Shown here: positions 49,737-58,719 of the stretch, piece by piece | Numbering within the stretch: the first letter of the stretch is position 1 | How the letters are laid out: every line of letters begins with the position of its first letter | Assembly (NCBI GenBank): GCA_963281255.1 | Contig: OY725490.1 | Coordinates: 6,386,001 to 6,450,000, forward strand | From: Aphrocallistes beatrix | Lineage: Eukaryota; Porifera; Hexactinellida; Sceptrulophora; Aphrocallistidae | Reading direction: 5' to 3' | Length of the DNA stretch: 64,000 bases | Notes under the pieces: model-generated | Databases searched by the model: none | What the model was told of the DNA's origin: nothing | What the model saw: only the letters and a program-made list of their open reading frames with translations | Program-made: the position numbers and the translations under genes

Positions 49737-50963
49737 ATGGCTACACGATTGGTAGAAGAAGCTCCAATATCCGATAAAGAGAATATGTTCAAAAGAGTGA
49801 GGAGAGAAATAGAAGAGCTATTCCATTCTCTGATAGAGAAGATGAATGAGAGGAGAGAATTTCTTCTGACACAGCTGAACCAATGGGAAGAAGAGTTCAA
49901 CAAAACACGAGCTAGCTGTTTCCAATCTTTTGAAGAGATTAAGAGAGAACGAACTGAGATTGAAGAATTGCTATCTGAATTGAAGATAAATGAAGCTAGA
50001 AATGTTATGGAAAAGAGAATTTCTGATTTAACTGCTGCTATTAATGAAAAGGGAAAAAAGCTCTATTTTGAAGTTCGATTCGTTTGTTCTAGAAATGATT
50101 TGAATTCAGAAATTTCCAAATTTGGATTTTTGAGTAAGGAGACTGACAATGTGTTAGTCAGGAATTACACTCAACTCTCTAAACCTGTTAAAGCGTTTGG
50201 TACAGTTGGGAAGGGAAAAGAAGAGTTCGCTAATCCTAGAAGTGTGGTTATTGATCATCAAAGAATATTCATTGCTGATTATAATAATTCTCGTATTCAA
50301 GTTTGGAGTATGGAAGGAGATTATTTGTCTGAGTTTGGTAGAGGTATTCTAAATGGGCCATGGCAGATTGTATTGTGTGATAATTGTATTTATATTTCAG
50401 ATTGCAATGGACACTTCTTATCTAAATGGTGCTTGAATACTTTTACTTGTACGAAGAAATCGAACACAGGCAGAGGTAATGCACCTGGTCAGCTAACTCT
50501 CCCAACAGGTCTAGATATCGATGGAGAAGAATTATTCGTTGTTGAGTTAAGGAATAAACGTATTTCTGTGTTTGATTTGAATCTTGAATTCAAAAGGATT
50601 ATGGCGAATAATGCAATAGATCTTTCTTATTGTTTGCGAGTGAGAAATAGCACAATCTACATTGTAGAGAAGACTGGTGTTATTAAACTATTCTCTAAAA
50701 CTGATCAACTCCTGAAGACTATTCCAAAGCTTCCAGTCTTCTCTGATGATATTAATCATTTTAACTTTGATTCTCAATTGAATTTTCTCATCACAGATTG
50801 CATTAACAACTTTCTCTTCATCTTATCTCCAGAAGGAAATCTCATTCATTCATTCTCTTTTGCTGAATTCAAACTCAAGATGCCATATGGTATTGACATC
50901 ACGAAAGACGGGAAAATTGTTATCTGCTTTTTGTCAGGTTCTAATTCTGTTGCCATATTCTAA
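49737..50963 (+). CDS. Coiled-coil/NHL beta-propeller protein, family 2 copy 7
   Basis: 408 residues, the close sister of copy 1 over the gene and both flanks (EEAPISDKENMFKRV, SCFQSFEEIKRERTEIEELL, EARNVMEKRISDLTAAINEK). It lacks the two-residue insert of copy 1 and reads ADYNNSRIQVWSMEGDYLSE. Blade 3 has its own variants: CDNCIYISDCNGHFLSKWCL and TCTKKSNTGRGNAPGQLTLP. The downstream order of NHL 3' element, dispersed repeat, ART fragment and next NHL gene is the same as after copy 1, showing a block duplication of about 4 kb. Confidence 0.88.
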   Translation: MATRLVEEAPISDKENMFKRVRREIEELFHSLIEKMNERREFLLTQLNQWEEEFNKTRASCFQSFEEIKRERTEIEELLSELKINEARNVMEKRISDLTAAINEKGKKLYFEVRFVCSRNDLNSEISKFGFLSKETDNVLVRNYTQLSKPVKAFGTVGKGKEEFANPRSVVIDHQRIFIADYNNSRIQVWSMEGDYLSEFGRGILNGPWQIVLCDNCIYISDCNGHFLSKWCLNTFTCTKKSNTGRGNAPGQLTLPTGLDIDGEELFVVELRNKRISVFDLNLEFKRIMANNAIDLSYCLRVRNSTIYIVEKTGVIKLFSKTDQLLKTIPKLPVFSDDINHFNFDSQLNFLITDCINNFLFILSPEGNLIHSFSFAEFKLKMPYGIDITKDGKIVICFLSGSNSVAIF

Positions 50964-51249
50964 CGATGATCCACTTGGACTATTCAGCAATTGTAACATT
51001 AGTTTAGATGTGAAGTGATTTGTCTATTGACACAATATTAGTTCTTCCTTGTTTGTGCTTGCTATAACAATCATTAACTTTGTTTCATCCATTTTAGATG
51101 TGTTGATGGATGTATTATCTTTAATTTATTTTCTTTTAGGTTTATAATGACTCACTTCCTAAATTAGCTCTTAGACTCACGACGACCGAGTTTTTAAATC
51201 TTAGACCCTCAAATATCGATCTGCAGCTATTGTTGTCACCTAATTGGTA

Positions 51250-51315
<66 letters not shown>

Positions 51316-51598
51316 TCAATTAACATAATTTGGGGTTTAGTTGTGTCCTATAAGTTTGTGTGAAGTCTTGCCATACCACAGCTTGCTCCACTCCCAGGAA
51401 CTCACACTTGGCGCCAATGGCTCTACCACCATCAATCTAGAAAATAATAATCAAAGAACAAACTATTCGATTAATACTTTGCACAGTCGCCATAATACAA
51501 TTCAATACGTACTAAATTCTTCTAAAAGAACTATATTCTACCTCTCTAGCTGAGGACACATTCAATTTAATTGGTGGATTTAGCCTCACATCTAGCCA
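50964..51598. other. NHL copy 7 3' flank
   Basis: Same content as 35263-35908: NHL 3' element (about 51025), dispersed repeat (51189-51415, here invaded by a TA microsatellite) and AT-rich sequence up to the ART fragment. Confidence 0.65.
51189..51415 (+). repeat. Dispersed repeat carrying an expanded (TA)n tract
   Basis: Same repeat as 35489-35730. The middle third, TATATATCTAGACTCAATTG in the sister, is here a pure (AT)n run of about 62 bases (51252-51314) that has replaced some 80 bases of the unit, so a short TATATA seed has expanded. Confidence 0.8.
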
Positions 51599-52087
51599 TT
51601 TTTCCCTAAATTGATTCAAATTTACACAAAAGAAGAAGAAAAGGCGTTCTATCCGGAACTGAATGAGCTGTTTCTGTCACTACAACGAGGTAAAGATATC
51701 CAGACGAATCTGGAGCTAGGAGTCTACGCTCTACTCCTGAACACACTGCTCATGTACTGGGGAGATGAAATACAAGCATTCACTGGCACCACCTACAGAG
51801 GTGTGATCTTGACACCTCAAGACGTGACTGAACTTGTTAAAGACTACGAGTTTGTGTCTCTTAACTTTATGTCTTGCTCACGGAGAGAGGATTCTCCCAA
51901 GTACGAGAAAGCTGAGTGCATGTTTGTGATTGATAATTCCGCGAAATGTCTCTGGTCCCCGAAACTGATCGGTAAGTTCTCCGCTAAAGCAGACGAGACG
52001 GAGTACTTGTACCCGTGCGGAGCTCGCTTCAAGGTTGTTAGTTCTGCTCCTAACTACATCAACATGAAGCTCATTCCTCCTCAGTGA
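51599..52087 (+). pseudogene. 5'-truncated ART copy 3
   Basis: The best-kept fragment: LIQIYTKEEEKAFYPELNEL through to the normal stop is open for about 158 codons, with the R (TTYRGV), S-x-S (FMSCS) and E-T-E residues all present and the parental 3' flank attached. It has no ATG before MYWGDEIQ (51752), and the upstream sequence diverges at the same point as in copy 1. Only a handful of codons differ from the full gene (for example GDEIQ for GDGIQ, KYEKAE for KYEQAE, both also found in copy 1). Confidence 0.8.
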
Positions 52088-52521
52088 TCCTATCCTGATT
52101 GTGCATGTACCTAGTAGGCACTATTTTGTACTATTTTACTTTCAATTTTATAATTTCTATTTGAAGCTATCTGTTTTGATGATGTGTGAATTTAATTTGT
52201 ATAGATTTGGGATCTGATTTGGTTATTTGTGTTTAGAAAGTTGAAAGAAGTCTTGGATTAGTGTGCTCGGCATATTTAGACACATTCAATGCATATTGAA
52301 ATATACATTTGAAATGAGTTTGTCGCTCCAGTCATTTTAATTTCATAATACGGGTTTCAGTCATGAAGCAAATATTCTTGTAATATCCTGAATGGCATAG
52401 TTCGTCATATATTGGGACATTAGATCATCATTATACACGCTGTGTATATAAATAATTATAAATATCTGACCGTTACTTCTTATACAATTTAGTCTTTTAT
52501 AGAAGCTAATTATTCCAAATC
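52088..52521. other. ART fragment 3' flank and NHL copy 8 promoter
   Basis: Homologous to 33130-34029 without the hAT insertion, so it is the empty site for that element (about 52315). A TATA-like TGTGTATATAAATAA lies at about 52439. Confidence 0.65.
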
Positions 52522-53754
52522 ATAGCTACACGATTGATAGAAGCTTCAATGTCCGATAGAGAGAATGTGTTCAAGAAAGTGAGAAGGGAAATAGAAGAGC
52601 TATTCCATTCTCTGATAGAGAAGGTGAATGAGAGGAGAGAAGTTCTCCTGACACAGCTGAACCAATGGGAAGAAGAGTTCAACAGAACACAAGCTAGCTG
52701 TATCCAATCTTTAGAAGAGATTAAGAGAGAACGAACTGAGATGGAACAATTTTTAGCTACGTTGAAGATCAATCAAGCTAGAACCTCAATAGAAAAGGGA
52801 ATTACTGACTTAAATGCTGTGATTAGTGAGAAGGAAAATAAACTCCATTATCCAACATTCCAATTTTTTTGTGATCGAAATTGTCTAGAATTGAAGATTT
52901 CCAAATTCGGATCTTTGAGGAAAGAAACTGACAATGTGTTAGTCAGGAATTACACTAAACTCTCTAAACCTGTGAAAGTGTTTGGTACATTTGGGAAAGG
53001 AAAAGGAGAGTTCACAAATCCTAGAGGTGTTGTAATCGATAATAATAATCAAAGAATATTCATTGCTGATTTTAATAATTCTCGTATTCAAGTTTGGAGT
53101 CTGGAAGGAATATATTTGTCTGAGTTTGGTAGAGAAGTTCTAAATGGGCCATGGGAGATTGTATTGTGCGATCATTCAATTTACATTTCAGATATCAATG
53201 GACACTTCATATCTAAATGGTGCTTGAATACTTTTACTTTTGTAAAGAAATCGAACACAGCTAATGGTCCTGCACCTGGTCAGTTGAATGGTCCATCAGG
53301 TCTAGATATCGATGGAGAAGAATTATTCGTTGTAGAGTTTGGTAATACACGTATTTCTGTGTTTGATTTGAATCTTGAATTCAAAAGAATTATAGCGAAT
53401 AACGCAATAGATAGTTCTTTTTGTTTGCGAGTGAGAAATAACACAATCTACATTGTAGAGTGGACTGGTGTTATTAAACTATTCTCTAAAACAGATCAAC
53501 TCCTGAAGACTATTTCAAAGCTTCCAGTCTTCTCTAATAGTATTTATCATTTCAACTTTGATTCCCAATTGAACTTTCTCATTACAGATTGGAGTAACAA
53601 CTCTCTCTTCATCTTATCTCCAGAAGCAGATCTCATTCATTCAATCTCTTTTACTGAATTCAATCTCAAGAATCCATTTGGTATTGACATGATGAAAGAT
53701 GGAAAGATTGTGGTCTGCTTTGCTTCAGGTTATAATCCTGTTGCCATATTTTAG
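52522..53754 (+). CDS. Coiled-coil/NHL protein, family 2 copy 8, start codon lost
   Basis: At the position of the family start codon (52522-52524) the sequence is ATA in otherwise conserved context (TTCCAAATCATAGCTACACG). The next in-frame ATG is at 52549, which would give a 401-residue protein lacking only MATRLIEAS, before the coiled coil. The remaining frame is complete and ends YNPVAIF. Sister of copy 2 in the coiled coil (KKVRREIEELF, LATLKINQARTS) and first blade, but blades 4-6 resemble copies 5 and 6 (WTGVIKLF, DWSNNSLFIL). Start shift, weak initiation or early decay are all possible; the intact 400-codon frame suggests the loss is recent or tolerated. Confidence 0.75.
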   Translation: MATRLIEASMSDRENVFKKVRREIEELFHSLIEKVNERREVLLTQLNQWEEEFNRTQASCIQSLEEIKRERTEMEQFLATLKINQARTSIEKGITDLNAVISEKENKLHYPTFQFFCDRNCLELKISKFGSLRKETDNVLVRNYTKLSKPVKVFGTFGKGKGEFTNPRGVVIDNNNQRIFIADFNNSRIQVWSLEGIYLSEFGREVLNGPWEIVLCDHSIYISDINGHFISKWCLNTFTFVKKSNTANGPAPGQLNGPSGLDIDGEELFVVEFGNTRISVFDLNLEFKRIIANNAIDSSFCLRVRNNTIYIVEWTGVIKLFSKTDQLLKTISKLPVFSNSIYHFNFDSQLNFLITDWSNNSLFILSPEADLIHSISFTEFNLKNPFGIDMMKDGKIVVCFASGYNPVAIF

Positions 53755-54652
53755 TGATAAGTACCCCGTTTGTACTATTCTGAATTAGAACATTAGTTTA
53801 GATGTATCAGTGATTTGTCTATTGACACAATATTAGTTTTTCCTTGTTTGTGCTTGTTATAGCAATCATTAACTTTGTTTCGTGTATTTCAGATGTGTTG
53901 GTAGATGTATTATCTTGGAATTTATTTTCTTTTAGGTTTATATTGACTCACTTTCTAAATTAGGTCTTAGACTCATGACGACCATATTCAAGGGGAGGGA
54001 GAGAGGTGTGAAGTGGTCATTTCATGGCCTTACTGGCCTGACCACTTCCTCCACCCTTACTATTCATTTAAGTTGGATAATCAAGTATGCACTTTTCCTA
54101 TACCTGTAGAACGCCATTTATATTGCTTCAGTGTCATAGAAAATGACTGGGAGACATCCACGATATCGGGAACACTGTCCCCAGTCGGCATTCTACGGTT
54201 GAAACTGATAGAATCCGGAGTTGGATGATCAAGGAGTATATTATTCTTGAGTTGAGTTGAAAACTTGTTTCAGCTATCCCGCTCTCATCTAATTTTTTGT
54301 ACCGACTTCATTGTCATTATTGTCAATATCTCATCATTCCATTTTCCATCTGCTTTGTAAATCGACAAATGAGTAGTAATTTATTTAAAAAGAATGGAAA
54401 GAATCCTCGAATGTTGATAGCTTAATTTTAAGATTCAGCACATTTATTCCAGAATTATTTTATCTATAAAAATCAATTGATTGAAATCATATAATTATAT
54501 CTATTTACAGATTTAGTTGTCAGGGAGACGAAGCGATTTAATATTTGTCTAGGGGAGGAATATTGACAAATAGTTTAAGTTAACCCAATTTAGAAGATGT
54601 CTTGATAGATATCCTTACTATTAAAACTCGATTAATGTGTATATATATATAT

Positions 54653-56131
54653 ACAAGCGCGCTTCGCTTGCTTGCGCTGCGCGGCTGGCGGACACTTCGT
54701 GTCCGCAGGAGGCTCCCTTCGGTCGCCTGGAGGTGAGACTGGTTAATTATAAGGGAGATATCATCTCTAAATATGTCCATCTTAGTTTTAAAATCGATAT
54801 CCTCGAAAAATCACCAAATTTGTCAATTTTTAAAATTTTGATGAGTAATGATGACGTCATAACAAAGTGATGAGTCATCATTTTTTGATGCTAGTTGCAT
54901 CATATGTGAGACGTGTTAGTATACAGATTCTATTAAAATTTCAACCTTCTATCTCCTATAATGGCTGAGTTATGCCCGAATAACTGTGTTGCTTAACTTT
55001 TAAAAAATGTGACAATGACGTCATAATTCCATGATGAGTCGACATTTTTCTCTGAGCTCAGAACTTACTGGAGCCATAGCCAAAAGACTCCCACATGCCA
55101 AAAATTAGCTTTCTACGCCTGGCAGTTTCTTCAATCAATTCGTTACAGATATATATATATATATACTTGTATATATATATACCGTATTGCTTCGAATAAG
55201 CGCCCGGGCGCTTATTTATTTCATGCACCCTTTAGACCCGGCGCTTATTCAAGCCCCGGCGCTTATTTTTTTCGTTCGCTATTTTGACCCGGCGCTCTTT
55301 TTTTTTGTTTACTACATTGACTGGCACTTTTATTTTTGCCACAACTGAGAATGTTAGTTCTATTAAAAAAGCATAATGTAATGTTTCAAAAAGCACTTCT
55401 ATTTATGCCACTACTGAGAATACTAGTTTGATATGATTTTCAGAGAACTAAAATGCCCCGGCGTCCGACGCTTATTCGAGCCCCGGCGCTTATTTAAGCC
55501 CCGGCGCTTATTTATTTCGCTCACCCTTTAGACCCGGCGCTTATTCAAACCGGCGCTTATTCAAGCCCCCGGCGCTTATTCAGGGAAATACGGTATACAC
55601 AAACAAACAATAATCGAGTTTTAATAGTAAGGATATATATCTCTGTAACGAATTGATTGAAGAAACTGCCGGTCATGGAAAGCTAATTTTTGGCATGTGA
55701 GAGTATTTTGGCTATGGCTCCAGTAAGTTCTGAGCTCAGAGCAAAATGTCGACTCATCATGGAATTATGACGTCATTGTCACATTTTTAAAAGTTAAGCA
55801 ACACAGTTATTCGGGCATAACTCAGCCATTATAGGAGATAGAAGGCTGAAATTTTGATAGAATATGTATACTAACATACCTCACATATGATGCAACTATC
55901 ATCAAAAAATGATGACTCATCACTTTATTATGACGTCATCATTATCAAAATTTTAAAAATTGACAAATTTGACTTTTCGAGTGAAATCGATTTTAAAACT
56001 AGGATGGACATATTTAGAGATGATATCTCCCTTATAATCAACCAATGTCACCTCCAGGCGACCGAAGGGAGCCTCCCGCGGACACGAAGTGTCCGCCAGC
56101 CGCGCAGCGCAATCAAGCGAAGCGCGCTTGT
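54653..56131. mobile_element. Composite inverted-repeat element with GC-rich ends
   Basis: Two arms of nearly 500 bp (54653-55148 and 55645-56131) are close reverse complements. From the outside in they read ACAAGCGCGCTTCGCTTGCT, GCGGACACTTCGTGTCCGC, GGAGATATCATCTCTAAATA, AAATTTGTCAATTTTTAAAA, ATGATGACGTCATAA, CAATGACGTCATAATTCCAT and AACTGCC/GGCAGTTTCTTC. The 496-bp centre is AT repeats plus a nested TIR element. No transposase is present. An older, left-end-deleted relative lies at about 18850-20710. Confidence 0.88.
55182..55593. mobile_element. TIR element with GGCGCTTATT repeats
   Basis: Flanked by TA. Left end CCGTATTGCTTCGAATAAGC, inverted right end CCGTATTTCCCTGAATAAGC. The decamer GGCGCTTATT recurs about nine times in the two outer parts, in the same orientation. 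The middle (about 55290-55440) has two similar copies of a GCACTT-TATTT-TGCCAC segment. Superfamily uncertain; TA target and end form suggest pogo/Tc1-like. Confidence 0.78.
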
Positions 56132-56425
56132 ATTTATTATCTCTTAATTAAATGGAATTCTAGAGTAAATTTCAGGGTCGTAAGAAGCAAATATTATCTA
56201 GTACGATGAAGTGTGAAACTGCGTCGCCTGTCGCACCTGTTCCTATGGCCCTGAATTTTATTTAAAAAATAATGGTTGAACGAAAATACAACGATGACTA
56301 CATCTCTGTACATGATTGGTGTGCCACAGACCACACCGTACCATACCCCGGCAATACCTCTGTATAGTGGAAATCTAGAATGTATTGACATCTTTTTTTG
56401 TTGAGACAATTAGTTATTTTATTTG

Positions 56426-57652
56426 ATGGCTACACGATTGATAGAATCTCCACTATCAGATAGAGAGAATGTGTTCAAGAGAGTGAGGAGAGAAATAGAA
56501 GAGCTATTCCATTCTCTGATAGAAAAGGTGAATGAGAGGAGAGAAATTCTCCTGAGACAACTGAACCAATGGGAAGAAGAGTCCAACAGAACACGAGCTA
56601 GCTGTATCCAATCTTTAGAAGAGATTAAGAGAGAACGAACTGAGATGGAAGAATGTCTTTCTAAATTGAAAATGAATAAAGTTATAACTTCAATGGAAAA
56701 GGAAATTGCTGATTTAAATAATGAAATTTTCGAAAAAGAAAAGAAACTCCATTATCCACAAGTTCAATTTGTTTGTGATAGAAAAGATTTGGTATTGAAT
56801 ATTTCCAAATTCGGATCTTTGAGTAAAGAGACTGATAATGTGTATGTCAGGAATTACACTAAACTCTCTAAACCTGTGAAAGTGTTTGGTCCAGTTGGGG
56901 GAGGAAAAGGAGAGTTCAGTGGTCCTAGTGGTATTGTTATTGATAATAATAATCAGAGAATATTTATTGCTGATCAATATAATTCTCGTATTCAAGTTTG
57001 GAGTTTGGAAGGAGTTTATTTGTCTGAGTTTGGTAGAGATGTTCTAAAGGAACCATGGGAGATTGTGTTATGTGATTGTTTTATATACATTTCTGATTCT
57101 CAAAATGTATCCAAATGGTGCTTGGATACCTTTACCTTTGTTAAGAAATCAGACGCTTCTAAAGGATCGAAACTTGGTCAACTGAATGGTCCATACGGTA
57201 TCGATATTGATAAAGGAGAGTTGTTTGTTGTTGAGTATGATAATAAACGTATTTCTGTGTTTGATTTGAATCTTGGATTCACCAAAATTATGGCTAACAG
57301 TGCAATAGATCATTCTTATTGTCTGCGAGTCAGAAATAATACAATCTACGTAGTTGAGTGGACTGGTGTTATTAAACTATTCTCTAAAACAGATCAACTC
57401 CTGAAGACTATTCCAGAGTTCCCAATCTTGTCTGATAGTATTTGTCATTTCATCTTTGATTCCCAATTGAACTTTCTCATCACAGATAGTCGTAACAACT
57501 CTCTCTTCATCTTATCTCCAGAAGGAGATCTCATTCACTCAATCTCTTTTGCTGAATTCGACTTCAGTGAACCATTTGGTATTGACATAACGAAAGATGG
57601 ATTGATTGTTATATGTTTTGATGTAGGCTCTAATGCTATCGCTATATTTTAG
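56426..57652 (+). CDS. Coiled-coil/NHL beta-propeller protein, family 2 copy 9
   Basis: Start at ATG 56426, 408 residues. N-terminus MATRLIESPLSDRENVFKRV pairs it with copy 6, but it is the most divergent family 2 propeller: GPVGGGKGEFSGPSGIVIDN, DQYNSRIQVWSLEGVYLSEF, a three-residue-shorter blade 3 (YISDSQNVSKWCLDTF) and SDASKGSKLGQLNGPYGIDI, ending SNAIAIF. Codon choice differs from the other copies at many silent sites, so it has escaped recent exchange. The 3' element conserved after the other family 2 genes is absent here. Confidence 0.87.
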   Translation: MATRLIESPLSDRENVFKRVRREIEELFHSLIEKVNERREILLRQLNQWEEESNRTRASCIQSLEEIKRERTEMEECLSKLKMNKVITSMEKEIADLNNEIFEKEKKLHYPQVQFVCDRKDLVLNISKFGSLSKETDNVYVRNYTKLSKPVKVFGPVGGGKGEFSGPSGIVIDNNNQRIFIADQYNSRIQVWSLEGVYLSEFGRDVLKEPWEIVLCDCFIYISDSQNVSKWCLDTFTFVKKSDASKGSKLGQLNGPYGIDIDKGELFVVEYDNKRISVFDLNLGFTKIMANSAIDHSYCLRVRNNTIYVVEWTGVIKLFSKTDQLLKTIPEFPILSDSICHFIFDSQLNFLITDSRNNSLFILSPEGDLIHSISFAEFDFSEPFGIDITKDGLIVICFDVGSNAIAIF

Positions 57653-58719
57653 AGATAACCCACTCTTGAACAAGTCTGTAGTGAATGCAACCAGTCTACT
57701 CACACATCTCACAGTTAGTCCTCGCTTGCTGTACTTGTTGACATCACCATTAACGTACTTCCTGTACTTGGATATGCATAAAATCCTGATACGTGTAGTT
57801 ATCAATTTTTCTTTTAGATTTAATCCTTGATCCTTCTTTCGTCATTTATTATTGATATTAATCATCCTGTTTAACTTTTATGAATATGTATACATATTTT
57901 TCCCTAGAAGTATATCATGAATCCTAACAAATTTGGGTGATATGGTCAAGTAATATGTTTACCCGTGGACACGGTTCACCATTCTTACGACGGTTATTAA
58001 CCTGAACTCAAAGCTAATTTTTTCTATTAATATACATCATTTTGTTGGAAACAACACAATCACATCTATGCTCCACCTCTCTAGCAATTAAATAGGTATA
58101 TGAGTCTACGTATACGATCTCAATCTTACAAAATTTGGATGATTTATTGTTATTCTTTAATGAATTACTCATATGTTAAAATATGAATATAAAAGTAACG
58201 CCCCTAGGGGGTACTCGCACCACATTTTAAGAACCACTGCTAAAGTGTATTTCGAATGCAGAACCCATATTTTCTTGCATAGGGAAATTGTGGTTTTTAT
58301 TGATTAATGCAATTTTCACATCATAAGATCCATGATTCTCTCCATCGTGTATTTACTAGGCAATGCATCATAATTTATTTTGTGACCATTTAGTGCTGTT
58401 ATGAATAACATTTCATTTCTGTGCCGCAGAATGGACCTGAGTTTATTTAGATTTAGAACATTGTGTAACATTATAGATGTCAATTATTGTATTTCAGCGG
58501 ATAATAGCTCCAGAGGGCTCTATATCAACAACATTATTCAATAGAATGAACAATGGAAATTAAAATGACAATAAACACAGGTCGTAGCGATACTTTACTC
58601 TCCTCCAGATATATCCGTACTCCCACATATTAAATAGCTTAGGAAGCAGCCTAAACAGAAACAGTAGATACTCTGTGTTGATTGGAGATTTATATCCATA
58701 TCACCCCTATAGCTTACGG
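57653..58719. other. Spacer between the NHL array and the NEK gene
   Basis: No gene. A short CTTTAACGCCCCTAGGGGG-like stretch at about 58196-58246 ending AAGAACCACTGCT may be a remnant hAT end. Upstream of the kinase, TACTTTACTCTCCTCCAGAT and AT-rich DNA show no clear core promoter. Confidence 0.45.

Larger units (their letters stand above)
53755..56425. other. Repeat-rich spacer between NHL copies 8 and 9
   Basis: NHL 3' element at about 53818, then a segment shared with 41940-42115, then the composite inverted-repeat element (54653-56131) with its nested TIR element. The last 290 bases before copy 9 are unique apart from the immediate start context. No gene. Confidence 0.65.

Noticed and set aside
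57539..57830. Opposing open frames at the end of NHL copy 9
   Set aside because: They overlap the NHL coding end or use its stop region, with no similarity to known proteins.
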